Shown here: positions 38,507 through 50,419 of the stretch, piece after piece | Layout: each line of letters opens with the position of its first letter | Numbering within the stretch: position 1 is the stretch's first letter | Origin: Wolfiporia cocos | Lineage: Eukaryota; Basidiomycota; Agaricomycetes; Polyporales; Phaeolaceae | Assembly (NCBI GenBank): GCA_029448655.1 | Contig: JACCLO010000004.1 | Location: 4,960,001 to 5,024,000 of the forward strand | Length of the DNA stretch: 64,000 bases | Direction of reading: 5' to 3' | The notes under the pieces: model-generated | Databases searched by the model: none | Told to the model about the DNA's origin: nothing | The model's input: only the letters and a program-made list of their open reading frames with translations | Program-made: the position numbers and the translations under genes

Positions 38507-39625
38507 ATGGCCGCCTCCATCCACCATGCGTCCCTCGTCGACCCCGCCCTCCACAGCCCTGCCCTCCTCCAGCTCATCAAGGTCGACCTCTCCCGCTCCT
38601 TCATTGGTGTGTGCGCTTCCCCACTCCACACGCATCCGCCGCTGACCCGCCACACAGAGTACATCGTCGACTGCGTCGTAGAGACCGTCGACTATGCGCT
38701 GGGACGCCCCTCCTCCTCCGCCCGCGGCCGCTCCCTCGCGCGCCACTCCGAGCACGCCAAGTTCGCCGCGTTCGTCGCCGACGTCGTCCACCGCGCAGAG
38801 GTCAAGGTACCCGCGCTCCTCGTCACCCTCGTCTACATCCACCGCGCAAAGCCCCACCTCTCGATCGCCCTCGAGGAGTGGGCCTGCGAGCGCGTCTTCC
38901 TCGGCGCGCTCATCGTCGCGAACAAGGTACGCATCCGCCCGCGCCTGCCGCGCGCCGCGCTGACCCGCCGCCCGCAGTACACGAACGACTCGACGCTCAA
39001 GAACGTCCACTGGGGCATGTGCAGCGGCGTCTTCGGCAAGCGCGACATCGGCCGCATCGAGCGCGAGTTCCTCGACGTCCTCGACTGGGAGCTCGCCATC
39101 TCCGAGCCGGACCTCCTCGCCCTCCACCCGGACATCACCGCCCTCGCCCGCCCCCGCCACCACGCCCGCGCCCACTTGCACGCCCCCGTGCCCCGCGCAC
39201 GCTCCCCCGCCCGCCCCACCTCGCGCTGGAGCACCGACTCGAGCGACCCCGAGATGGAGCTCGACGACTCAGAGTCCTCCTCCGAGCCCGTCTCGTCCCC
39301 GCGCACCCCCGCCGACTGCGCGCCGGTCCCATCCGCGCCCGCGAAGCACGCCGCGCTCGCGGCCGGCCCCGCGCCGATGTACGTCGTCCTCCCCACCCCG
39401 CCGCCCGCGCACGTCGCACCCGTGTATTGCCAGCCGGAGCCGCAGGACCACCAGCGGCCGCACCCGCTCCCCCATGCGCGCACGCAGCCCCTGGCGCTGC
39501 AGCCCCATCCCCGCGCGCACTCGCACTCGCGCATGCACTCGGCGCTGCAGATGCTCCATCTCCCGCTCCCGTACTTTGACCGCCGCGCGTTCAGGCCGCC
39601 GCCCGTCGCGCAGATAGTCGCATGA
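38507..39625 (+). CDS. Pcl-type (Pho85-partner) cyclin
   Basis: Three exons: 38507-38606, 38658-38926 and 38978-39625; 338 aa. The cyclin box covers about residues 30-165: EYIVDCVVETVDYAL, HAKFAAFVADVVHRAEVKVPALLVTLVYIHR, CERVFLGALIVANKY, STLKNVHWGMCSGVFGKRDIGRIEREFLDVLDWEL. This pattern is that of Pcl1/Pcl2-like cyclins that activate Pho85-type kinases at bud emergence or polarity growth. The C-terminal half is Pro/His/Ser-rich and low complexity. Both introns are 51 nt and stop-free in frame, so unspliced RNA would read through; the cyclin-box alignment requires their removal. Start chosen at MAASIHH because upstream in-frame sequence does not resemble coding DNA. Confidence 0.85.
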   Translation: MAASIHHASLVDPALHSPALLQLIKVDLSRSFIGVCASPLHTHPPLTRHTEYIVDCVVETVDYALGRPSSSARGRSLARHSEHAKFAAFVADVVHRAEVKVPALLVTLVYIHRAKPHLSIALEEWACERVFLGALIVANKVRIRPRLPRAALTRRPQYTNDSTLKNVHWGMCSGVFGKRDIGRIEREFLDVLDWELAISEPDLLALHPDITALARPRHHARAHLHAPVPRARSPARPTSRWSTDSSDPEMELDDSESSSEPVSSPRTPADCAPVPSAPAKHAALAAGPAPMYVVLPTPPPAHVAPVYCQPEPQDHQRPHPLPHARTQPLALQPHPRAHSHSRMHSALQMLHLPLPYFDRRAFRPPPVAQIVA

Positions 39626-41549
39626 TCGCACCCAAAACACGCCCGCAGCAGGAGGCGCAGCTGTATACCACTCTCACGTCGTCTTGCATGCCCTATTTAC
39701 CGTCCATATGATCAAATACTGTAGATATGTATAATCTGTACAACACTGCTCATATTGACCGCCGCGTCCGAGCTGAGCGCCTGTCTGAGCAGTTTTCCAT
39801 GAGAGCGTTTTTTTGCTAGCATCTCGGCCGCTCTGCGTCCGTGCCGAGAGCGAGCCCGACGGGCAAGGACGTGTGGCACTTCGTGCGATACGCACGGGCA
39901 TTGGCCCCAGTGCCCTCGAGATCCGGCGCAGGGCGCAACCGAGCATGCGACCGGGTGCCGGTGCTCGATTCAGATCAGGCTCCGCGCGCTGGTGCGTAAT
40001 GCTCGTTGCTCGCCGCATGACTGGGCGCGGATGACTCACGCGCGGGCTGCGACAGTGATGGCGATGGCTGCGCTCACCATCCCCGTCGTGATCTCCTCTG
40101 GCCGCCTGCCGTTGATGTCGACGGAGACACGCCAGACCGGAGTGCGGCCCGCCGTAACGCGTAACAGCTGCTGGCGCCGCAGTGGCTGATGCCCGCACAC
40201 GCCTTGTCTCGCGAGGGGCAACACAATAATAGCGGACGCACGCCACGAGTCGCAGAGTCCCCCTATCTCGCCCGCCGCGCCCGGTCTCGGCGCGGCGCCA
40301 CTTGCGAGCATTCCGAATGGGAAGCCGCGTGCTGTCGCCGACGGTGGTCAGGAGACGCGTCCGCGCGCGGCGTTTCGGCCTCGGAGTGGGCGGCCAGGGG
40401 CGTGCGGCGTCGTCATTGATGTTGCCGAGGGGACTGTGGCGGTCGCCCGGGCGCAGTTGGCACCCGGGGCCAACCCCGAGCGTTATCGGTTATCCACATA
40501 CTTGCAATGATTGCGCGCATATCGAAACCATTCGATGGGATGGCATCTATATCACGACGGCATCCACTGCATCAGATAGTTAGATAGGTCTGTTCAACAG
40601 CTCTCATCACGCGATGGTGTCAGAAACATCGGAAGGGTCATCCGAGTGTATATGACGGCTCCCGCGAAGCAGACGCAGCCCATGCTCGCTTATACGCTAC
40701 AGCTACTCTATTTCCGTGCTCGCTGTCTCCCAGAATAACCCGCCGTTGCAAGTGCTTGGAATACAGCAGCTCGGGTGATTGATAGCGGACGAGCATGTCT
40801 CGCCCAAAATACACAGTGGCAGCATTGAATCTGCACCAAATATAACTTTCGCCGTTCAAAATTAGAATCTGCGATTATGTCGGCTGCTGTGCGCATCTCG
40901 CACCCTCGCAGCGTGCGGGTCACGGCTGAAATACCTCGTCTGGCTACGTCATCTGGTCTTGCGCAATGTCTCTCGCGGCGATTTACTTGCCGAATCGTAG
41001 CTTGACGTCACGGCTAATGAGCAGGCGTGGGACCAGATCGTACAATGAACGGCCTAATGACTGTGAGTATCTTCGTATCTCACCATGTTCGCGTGCTTCT
41101 AACGCTAAATTCGCCAAGTAGTGAGTCTCGATGGGTGCAGGCCATCCTACAGACCATTAGGATGGATTGTAGCGATGTGGTCGATGCTTGCCTCAGACCT
41201 TCAATATCATCTGGACCGACCATGAGGTCGTTGAATTGATCGCACTATACCGCACGCCTGGTCATCATTCCTATTTGACCCGCGAAGGCGCGAAGGCGCG
41301 CCTGTGCTGTACATCTACCGCATCCAAAAGACCCGCTCCACCAAACATCACAAGTCAAATATCATGAATCCAACAGGATGCATGCGTGGCGCCCGGACCG
41401 ACGAAGCGTTTGCTGCTTCAAACAGACGCCTTCAGGCGTCAACGGTTGGCCCACAATTCCGCGTACGTTCATTGGACAGCCGTACAAGGATCTCGCATAC
41501 CTCAGCCACCGAAGAGCGATTCGCGCCGGAGAATCATGCGAGGATCGTC
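39626..41549. other. Intergenic, no supported gene
   Basis: Only GC-driven frames (for example 39674-40246 minus) and short frames are present. A small GGCGCGAA repeat occurs near 41283-41300. No RNA gene or transposon end recognised. Confidence 0.45.
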
Positions 41550-42981
41550 CTACTCGCAATGATGACAGCGCTCGGGACGCGTTGACCGCCCCTCATAGCG
41601 ATGGTATTTCAGATAATCCCCTTCATCGAGCCAGAACACGCGGAGCTCATTGCGAGAGATCACACCAAGGATGACAGGCGTATACTCGCGCTGGTGTGGG
41701 CTGCAAACATCAAACTGCTCAACGATGCAGACATCAGTGCGGTCACACGACTCACAGGAAACCGCGCTGACTGGTGGTCCCCACGCCGCGGTACAGCCGG
41801 TACTCCCTCTTCTCGTCCAGGGCGTGCGCGAACAGCTGCTGGTGCTCGCTCGGATCTAGTGCGCACGGGTCGGTGCACACATCCCATGTCAGCGCGCCCC
41901 GTGGGACGTGCTCGTCCCCCGTGACCTTGAGCCCGCGCAGCCGCCGCCCCGTCGCGTCCCAGTCGACGAATATGCACTCGGTCCCGTGCATGTTGTAGAA
42001 GCTCAGCCAGAGCCCCGTCAGGTGCGCCGGCTGCCACTCGCGCACGGACGGGTCCACCGCCGGCGCGGGCGCGAGGCGCAGCGGGTAGTACCGCGGAGGG
42101 TACGGGGTGCGGTTGGGGAATCCGAGGACGGGCGCGTGAGACTGCAGGCACCCGAACTCGCAGCTGATCGAGAGCGCCGCGGGCTTGGGAACGTCCGACG
42201 GCGCGGCAAAGAGGACCGGCGCGCGCGGGCGCGGGTGCGGGAGGAGGAGGCTCGTCTGGTCGACCGTCGTCTGTGGCGTTGGCCGGAGCCTCGGCATTGC
42301 GCGCGACTTGTCGTGCCATGCGTCGAGCGGTGCCTCGGGGAAGTCGGGGTGCTTGAATGTGCCGCTGCGCGTGTGCAAGAAGGTGCTTTGGGTCGTCTCT
42401 GACAGGACGTGGATGTGGCCGGCATGGACATCGTTGGACGTCGCCGTGTCTGGGCAGCATGATATGCGCACCAGGTCCTCGGGGTCGGGATCGTACTCTG
42501 GATGCGCAGAAAACCCAATCTTGATCGCGCAGACGAAACACGGATGCTCCTCAACTTGCGAATCATCGCTATCTTCAGGTTCTGGAGACCTGAATTTCCA
42601 CGCCTCCCCGACAATGCTCCCAGTCTCGCCATTGTCGCCAGGATCTAGCCGAAACTCGATAAGATGTCCCGTAAACGAATGATCGCCAGCCCACATGCCC
42701 ACCAGTGGAGCGTAGACGTGCAGCAACCTGGTATACACAATGTAGAACGAGCGATTGCCGAGAAAGGTAGAATCGCAAACGCCATATCGAGCTGATGCAT
42801 CTTTCCAGATTCGCTCCTCTAGCTTCAGTGAATGCAAGGCGCGAGACGCGCTGAGTAGATGCACGATGTCGACCACAGGAAGATGGACAAGGATGTGCAG
42901 TACGACATCGTAAGGCAAGTCGGAGATCTTCATGCGTGGGTGGGTCGTCCGGTCGAGAGCGCTGCTGGATACAATCGACAT
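41550..42981 (-). CDS. F-box protein
   Basis: Two exons: 42981-41756 and 41700-41550, separated by a 55-nt GT-AG intron; 458 aa. The N-terminal F-box reads KISDLPYDVVLHILVHLPVVDIVHLLSASRALHSL with the downstream RIWKD typical of the motif. F-box proteins recruit substrates to SCF (Skp1-Cullin1) ubiquitin ligases. No WD40, LRR or Kelch repeats are evident; the remaining 400 residues include a mid-region with paired cysteines (CFVC) and a conserved-looking C-terminal beta-rich segment (LTGLWLSFYNMHGTECIFVDW). The in-frame ATG at 43038 would add 19 residues. Target unknown. Confidence 0.85.
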
Positions 42982-43329
42982 GGTTACAATAAGATAACGA
43001 GCAGCTGATGCACGAGATACTGAGCGGCACGAATCCATTTGATTGAGTCAACCTTTGACTGACCTTACCTCAGATAGACCTATTCCTCCTTCGCTTATCA
43101 AAATCCTAATATCGGACTAACGGTCGCGGAAGCAGGCTCGCGAAAAAGCCCGAAACATAATACGAAATGAATAATACGAAATGAGTCATTCCGCAGCAGC
43201 AGATTAGTACAGTACTGATGGCGTAGCTACACACCTCCAGATAAGGTTTAAATTAGCAGTAAGCATGCTTTTCTTTTCCTCGCGATGAATCGATGACATA
43301 CGGCATGAGATGAGATGAGGGCTTGGGAA
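42982..43329. other. Short intergenic between the F-box gene and IML1
   Basis: F-box promoter and IML1 3' flank. A 12-bp direct repeat AATACGAAATGA occurs twice between 43159 and 43185. Confidence 0.4.
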
Positions 43330-46300
43330 TCAGATATGTAAGGGAGGTGGCTCCTCAGGGACATGCTCCAACCGCGATGTCTCCTCGTCGTAAAAGCGTT
43401 TCAAGAGTTCCGCGTCAGAGCAGAATAGCTGTAAGCGAATCCGGATCTGTTCTGCGGCTTCAGCTGGTCTCTGCGACTTTAGTGTAGTGCCGAGTCGACC
43501 AGGGGCCATGAGCCGATTGTTGAGAAACAAAAAACCATCGGCACCGCCTAGGACTTGCACGAATGCAACCCCGGATCGATGCACCCATTGCGAGTACTTG
43601 AACGCGGAGTGACGGTACGAATAGACAACATCCACCTGCTCGGGGTAATGAGTCGTGGCCTCGATGTCCAAGACGAAACCGTATTTTCGTAGAATCGTAG
43701 ACTCGAAATAGTGTCTGCTTTGCAAGCCTTCGGGGACTCGCCTGTTGAGGTCTAGCACGTCTGGAGGAGCCAGAGCAAGCGTGATAGGATAGCAGGACTG
43801 AAAGGGATTCCGGTCTCTAATGTCGCAGATTTGACTGACATATGTCTCTACGAGCTTGAGGCCGTATCGCTCGATGGTCCGACTCCACTGCCGGAGCAAG
43901 TCATCGATGCAGCGAGCCGTGGTTCCCATCCACTGGAGCTCGAAGTGGAAACATGTTGCAGGATTGTGGATGATGTCGTGGTCCAGAATCACCGATTCTG
44001 CTTGATCGCTCCGCTAAACACGGCAATCAATGCCACATCTATGCGCTTCAAGCCTGACGCACCTTATTAGGATCAATATCAATCACCATACTCTGGCTCA
44101 GGATCAAACGCTTCTTTGCCCTCTTTCCAGAAATCGATATCCGTTCCACACTGGATGGATAGTAACCGATCCTCGACGTGTTCTCGTCACCAGCCGCATG
44201 GCGCGCGGATCGGAACCAACCCCCTCGTGGAGTCATGGGAATCAGGTATTCACCTTTCAAGGCATAAAAGTAATGTCTGCAAAGACCTTAGTGGAGTATA
44301 TTCCGACAGTCGAGATGGGACTGACCCGTCCAGGAATCCGTGTGCTCCTCTACAGTGATCGAACAATCCTTGCTCTTGTAGGTTTTTTCCCCACTCGACA
44401 GCTTGTTCTCTGGTGGAGACGTCGCGGAATTCGCGCACAAGCCATGAGACGAATTCGGCGCCTGTGAAGGAATTCGGGTATCGCCTTTCATGCCATTTGT
44501 GGTCTTTGATCTGAACACCGTCTTCTTCCCGCATTGCTTTCGCGATGGACGCTAAGGACATGTCTGCAATATCCCTGTCGTTCTTAGGTTTCTTGCGTAG
44601 AGGGCCGGCGGCGTGAACCTCCTCCAACTGGGCAGTTAGAGACTCATCAAGAACACACGCAGAAGGCTCGAGATCTGTAGTCAGGAAGCGTATAGTCGGT
44701 GCTGGCTTTCCTTGGTCTTCAGGCGGGCACCACCGTGCTCTTGAAAATAGCTCTGCAAGTTTATCCATGCCTAGAAGTCGCATTTCTTCGTCGTTTAACT
44801 TCTCGCCCATGGGCCCTGTGACAGTAAATAACGGTGGTTCATCTGCGGGGATCACCACAAAACGAGTACGCCAATAGCGGATAGATTCGCTAAATTGATT
44901 CTCGTAACCGGCTACTAGCATGTCAAGCCTGGCAACGAGTTAGCTCATCACAAAGATAGGCATCATTGGCCGCTGACCTATTCCACCCATAACTCTGGAG
45001 CCCATGTGTGACGAATGAAGTCGACAGCTCGGTATAGCCCACGCCGAGCTTAGGCCATATGAGGCATTTGTATTCAGGAGAGTGCAGACGAGGCATTCTG
45101 CGGACGTAGCGCTTCACTTGAATGGTGTCTCCGCTGTACGCAATGCGATGGATCTCGTTACTCATGCTCAAATGTATCGGATCTCTTGGGGATTTGAGAG
45201 AGTCCTCGACACCAATCGGCATCGACGCAGCTTCATCTTCTGAAACATAGGACCTAGCGCGCCGCAGGGTAGCTGGCATCGCCGACTCCTGCTCCTCACC
45301 CTTCTTGGGTCTGATCACGATCTGAAAACCTTGCGCGAGTCGTTGAGCCACCATGCCCCGCATCACTACTAAGGCCCACGCGCTTCTGACCTCCTCCGTG
45401 TTCCCTGACACATTCGGGGGCCGGACAAGAAATGAGCGCATTTCTGGGGGGTCCACAACAAATTCATACGAGAATACGTCGTATTCTGTCTCTAGCTCCG
45501 AGTTGCTGGGAAAGTGTTCGATTGTTAGTGGCAGACATCCGGGGGTCACCATCGCCTTCCACTTGATATCGTGTTTCGAGAGTGGCTGAGGGAAGATATG
45601 CTGCCACCGGCGAGCCAGCGATGATTGCGTGTACGGCAATGTGGGCAGCGGTTTGCTCGGATTCGTCCTCAATGAAGGTGCAGGCGGTACAATTGAACTG
45701 GCAATGGAGCCCTTCGACCCACTGGCAAGTCTGCGTCTACCAAAAGTGGAGTCGTCCCGAGGAGGAGTATTCCTCGGGGAACTGCGGTGCAAGTACCCGT
45801 CGTGAGACATAGGAGTGGCTTCATCAGAGCTTGATCCGCGAATGGTATGCGGCACGGCATACATCTGCGGCGGAGAGCGAAGCTGAGAGACTCTGGCAGC
45901 GATCGGTGCAGTCGACGGATTGCTAGGTCCCGTACGATGAGGCGGAGGTTCCGGCGCCATGTCTATAGAGGATTTAGACACTGAGACCGACACTGTTGAT
46001 GTCTGAGGCTGGCTAGGCTCCCTCCTGAAGGGGCTAAGCAGCCAAGAAGGAGCGAATCGTGACACAGCGAACGCGCCAATGGGTCGGGGAGTGCTGCTGG
46101 AGTGTCTAGATGATCGCGGAGAACGGCCTGTGGTAGTATTGGCTGACAGTGTACTCGCCTGAGATTTGTTAGAACGAACCGAGTGTATAGAAGATTGGGA
46201 TGGAGAAGTACTGAGGATGTTTGAAACCGTCAGGAGTCGATGGTCTATGGATGTGGTGGACGCCTCGGGTGCAAGTTCCAAACCAACCCGCTGAGGGCTC

Positions 46301-48321
46301 TCCTCTACGAGCGACAACAACGACGTATCAGAAGTGCGATTGGAATTTGATCGTCTGAGACCATCGCCGAACCGTGAGGATGCCAGAGAGCTCATACTAT
46401 TTCTTGTTAATGTCAGTGAGCCACGGCTGGCTCCTAGAGGTCGTAAGTCCATAGGCGGTGTGAAGATATCCATGTCAAACTTGTCAGCATCTTCTGGGGA
46501 TATGATCTTGTGCTCGGAAGCGATACCCGCGAGGGAGAGAGGCTCTGTTAGGAAGGGGACCTCGATATTCGATAACACGTCGTGGTCCAGCAATCCCAGC
46601 ATCTCGATCTCGTGCATCTTGGCGCGTGCAACGAATCTGTCAAGTCTCAGAGGGCATCACCATCGCAAACAATAAAATGTACAAACCGGTTCGCTCTAAA
46701 TGGCATATCCATCTGCCTGTCCCAGAATGATATTGTCATCCAAAACGGTTCCCACCAAAAAGTCGACATTCTGTCCAAAATCCGTAACGATGAGTCATTA
46801 CCACCCCATAGTGGGTCGAGAGACCGTGGCCCCAGCTTTGCTGTATCAATCAATGCCTCGGGTTCAACACCTTGGAAGCTGAAGATAGGGCTCTGATGTA
46901 GAGGTGGTTTGGCTAGGGAAACCAGTTCCAGCGCAAAGCCTTGATCAAGCAGACGGGTGGTAGTGAGACGCAACAAATCTTTGGACACACGAAAATATCC
47001 AGTGCCCGGAGTAATAATAATGGTAGACGACCCAGTGAGCGATAGCGAGCGGTCGATGTAGCGCGTCTCAGTAGGGTTGAGAGTGAGATTGAGAGCCTCT
47101 AGCAAGGGACCGTCATGTGCGTATGACAGCCGTCCAACGAGACGTACATGTTCTGGTTCAAGTGCGGTCGGTGACGCCAAAGTCGCCCGATGATAGTGAT
47201 GCGCGAGTAGGATGTCGCGCTGAAAGGCCAGAAAGGAATTCTTCAGGTCTACCAGAGTAGACTTCCAGTCATACAACACTTCAAGGTCGGTGATGACCTT
47301 GAAGAAATCTTTGTACCAGCGCCCTTCGTCGTCTTGTCTGAGTGGTCCAGCAGCATAACCGGTCTCAGACTCATCGTAGAACACCCGTGAGATCAGGACG
47401 ATAGTGACGATATGATTTGTGCTTGCGTCGCGCCATTTGGCGAAGAGTGCGGGGAGAAACGAATGCACGATCTTCTCGTTGTACCGCTCACCATCTCCTG
47501 CGAATTCCCATAGTTCGCGACACACTTGTATAAATATGATAATCTTCGTGGATAGTGAACGATAGACGATTTTGGTTGAGGCCGTAACGTAAGCCGTGGA
47601 GACCTTGCTGAAGGGTCAGCTATAATTGTTCTACAGAACCACAAGAGAATATACTTTAGACCCCTTTGTATTGTATATTGCTTGCACCTTAGCAGCTATG
47701 ACACCGATAAAGGAGATTTCCTGTTCTACATAAACACATTGCCCAACAAGGTGGGAGCTGAGTCTCCACATCTCGTTACGTCCCAAGTATTGGTCCTGGA
47801 AGGATAGATCTACATAACTTGCAGAGTACTCATTTTTGTCGACCTGTCGGACATATAGGTACATTGAGCATAAGAGCATCATGCTCAATCACCTTGGTCA
47901 AGATAACTTCGCCATTGTTTCGCAGCCCAAAGAGGTCGGCTACCGGCCGGGGTATGGATACCTTGCGCACAAGAATGTACGCCCTTCAGGTTATTATGTG
48001 GTGCAGGACCAGACGGCCTACCTGAAGCTGGTATTTCACGGGCCCCTCGTCCTTCTGAACACAAAAGAGAAAACCAGAGGTCTGGTCAGAGCTACCTGAG
48101 AGCCGAATGACATCCCCTTCTGCAACGCCAGGCCACCATGCATAGTTCAGTTTGACATTAGGAGATTCCTTGGTATCGTGTACCCATGTCACGAGGCTTT
48201 TCGAATCACCGACCCTCACAGGAGTCGAAGACAAGGGCTGAGCTTTATACACTGATTGGGCTGTGTTAGATCGTCTTCGCGCATATTGTGAAGCCTGAGA
48301 TTCCGCACGAGAACTAGACAT
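43330..48321 (-). CDS. IML1: IML1/DEPDC5, GATOR1 (SEACIT) GAP subunit
   Basis: Eight exons on the minus strand: 48321-48022, 47961-47893, 47843-47662, 47607-46687, 46636-44978, 44928-44326, 44276-44063 and 44013-43330; 1,420 aa. IML1 with Npr2/Npr3 restrains TORC1 at the vacuole by acting on Gtr/Rag GTPases. Evidence in order: FGLRNNGEVILTKV and FQDQYLGRNEMWRL (N-terminal domain), SREL-like CRELWEFAGDGERYNEKIVHSF, WWEPFWMTISFWD, a Ser-rich central linker (about 560-760), VRSAWALVVMRGMVAQRLAQGFQIV, RYWRTRFVVIP, a DEP domain (about 1045-1130, HKWHERRYPNSFTGAEFVSWLV to GAHGFLDG), and DHDIIHNPATCFHFELQWMGTTARCIDDL near the end. Introns of 47-65 nt all keep frame. Confidence 0.92.
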
Positions 48322-48936
48322 GATGGGCTCTATACACTGAAAAGTGTGAATACACCGATTCTTGCGGCCTTGCACAGCAGCCGCAATTCAGAGTAGAACC
48401 CAGACAGAAAGACAGGACATGCGTTAGACAGTGAAGATCGGTCGATGTATCTGAGGCTAGCGTTCACTGAGGGCACTTGGCTTTGCTATGCGGAAAGGCG
48501 CAGCTTGAGTGCGGTCCACCAGGTCGGCAGCGATTCCGACGGCACGCGAAGCAGGACTATAGATGAGAGAAAGCTCGAAGACGAGGCGATTGAATTCTAA
48601 TTCAAGTCAAAAGTTAACTAGGGGCTTATCGAAAGCTACAACGGGTTATCAGCTAGTTACAATCCTGGTGACGAAAGGTGACAAGTTACGTCGTGTAGAT
48701 CCCGACGATCATACTGTGACCTCCCCCATCGACACGCTAGACGGTGAGTATCTCCTGAACAACACACATGATGTTCACTCAAGTCTGTTCTGAGACAGCA
48801 TGCTCGAGAGCGATCGCAAAAGTCGAATCAATTGATGCCCACATTCGTTACTCCCCTTACCATACTGCTCGCTCTCTTTTAATCACCGCACACACATCGC
48901 GCAGATTCAACGGTCGTAGGATTCCAGGCGCCGCAC
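48322..48936. other. Divergent promoter region between IML1 and the Ser/Pro-rich gene
   Basis: No gene supported. Short frames at 48563-48793 lack domains. Confidence 0.4.
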
Positions 48937-49713
48937 ATGCCGGACGACATGTCCGAGACCGCCCCGGTCTGCTCAGAGAGCGCGCCGGAGCTTGGCCTGC
49001 AAATCCCCGACTCATCGCGCTCGTCTCTCTCCGCGTCTGCGGATTCATCGCTCTCGGCATCAACCTCTACCTCGCTCTCGACCCCGAGCCACCGATCCAT
49101 ACTCAAGCCGTCCGCTTCGTTCTCCAGCGTCCCAACACGAACGAATATCACCTTCGCGCCCCTCCCCGTCATGGAGCCCCGTCGCCGCAAGTCGAATGTT
49201 CAGCTCGGCGTCGCCGCGCGCTCGCGTATGTTACAGCAGCGTCGCATGCTCCGAGAACAGGGCATTCCTCCGTCATTCTCAGCGATGCATTCACCAACAG
49301 ATCCGCCACCTCCACTACCCATATGGAATCAGCAGCCAGAGAACCCACACGAGCCGGAACCTGCGCCTGAACCTGACCCTGCAGAGGAGGCTCTTGCAGC
49401 GATAGGTCGGTTCATGCGGGGCGCGGGACGCAATCTCTTACGCCACCTATCCCACAAGGATAAAAAGAACCGAGCTCCGAAAGTCGTCGTAACCGATCCG
49501 CCAGCAGCGGACAGCGTTCTCGCAGACGATGTCAAGGATCCTATAGTAGATGATGGGGAGGGAGGTGTCTGGGAGGAGGAGGTGGGCAGCGACCGGTGGC
49601 AGCGGCTCGGAGCACAGGAAGTTGAAGACGGAGCGACGGAGTCCAATTCACAGAGAATCGTCACTGTCGAGCCGCTCGAGACAACATCAACAATTTTGGT
49701 GAATTCACCATAG
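48937..49713 (+). CDS. Ser/Pro-rich hypothetical protein
   Basis: Single exon, 258 aa. I do not recognise the family. The first 80 residues are Ser-rich (SRSSLSASADSSLSASTSTS); a basic patch follows (MEPRRRKSNVQLGVAARSRMLQQRRML, quoted in part: RRRKSNVQLG), then a Pro/Glu stretch (PEPEPAPEPDP), a short amphipathic helix (ALAAIGRFMRGAGRNLLRHL), and an acidic C-terminus. It looks mostly disordered. The length of the frame, a plausible start and the moderate GC support a real gene; a short upstream or downstream exon could be missing. Confidence 0.6.
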   Translation: MPDDMSETAPVCSESAPELGLQIPDSSRSSLSASADSSLSASTSTSLSTPSHRSILKPSASFSSVPTRTNITFAPLPVMEPRRRKSNVQLGVAARSRMLQQRRMLREQGIPPSFSAMHSPTDPPPPLPIWNQQPENPHEPEPAPEPDPAEEALAAIGRFMRGAGRNLLRHLSHKDKKNRAPKVVVTDPPAADSVLADDVKDPIVDDGEGGVWEEEVGSDRWQRLGAQEVEDGATESNSQRIVTVEPLETTSTILVNSP

Positions 49714-50419
49714 CCTCCTCAGTATCGTATAAATGGCAACAGGCAGGTCGCCGGCTCGACGTGGTGTGGCTTTCGGCATCGTAGGTCCGTGTTATCTTTT
49801 GGATGGATAGATTATAGTGGCGTCGCCCTTCAATTCAGTCGGTCGTGTGCGCTAGTAATCCTCGTCTATACCCTTCTTCTCATCTGTTTTGATGCCCCAA
49901 ATCTGCGTGTCCTGGCTCATCTATGCTCTGAGTGTTGTATACTAGAGGTCTGCGGAGGTTTCCTCTCTCTTTCAGCAACACGTTTTGGTCGGTCCACTTA
50001 GTACAGCATGTAATAATACCCCCGCTATGTCGTATGCACTGTCGTATGCACCGTTGTCAGCTGCGCTCCCGATTTGTGTTTTCAGAGACCAGTGGCTGTC
50101 ATCTCGCCAGTTTTGATGAGTAGCGAAGCACTCTTACGCTGTCGACCCAAAGTTCATGACATGCAACGAAGCGTAGTGATGCAATTGCTGGGATACTGTT
50201 CGTACAGATGGGTAACCAGGCCTAAGACTACCTACTCGTCTAGCTACGTGGTCTGAGAGGATAAGACACGAGGTCCTTTCCGACAGGTATCATATGTCAT
50301 GAGCGGGAACGTGAAATTAGCCTGTTAGCGGGACAGGTACTGATACAGATACGGGACCATAAATGAGCAACGAAAACAACATGAAAGTGGGGCAAAGAGT
50401 TGTCCGACGTTTCACTCTA
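49714..50419. other. Intergenic, no supported gene
   Basis: Convergent 3' flanks of the Ser/Pro-rich gene and the flippase gene. Nothing recognisable. Confidence 0.45.

Noticed and set aside
38335..39579. 414-codon plus-strand frame
   Set aside because: It is an alternate frame of the Pcl cyclin; the translation is Pro/Arg low complexity, and the other frame has a clear cyclin box.
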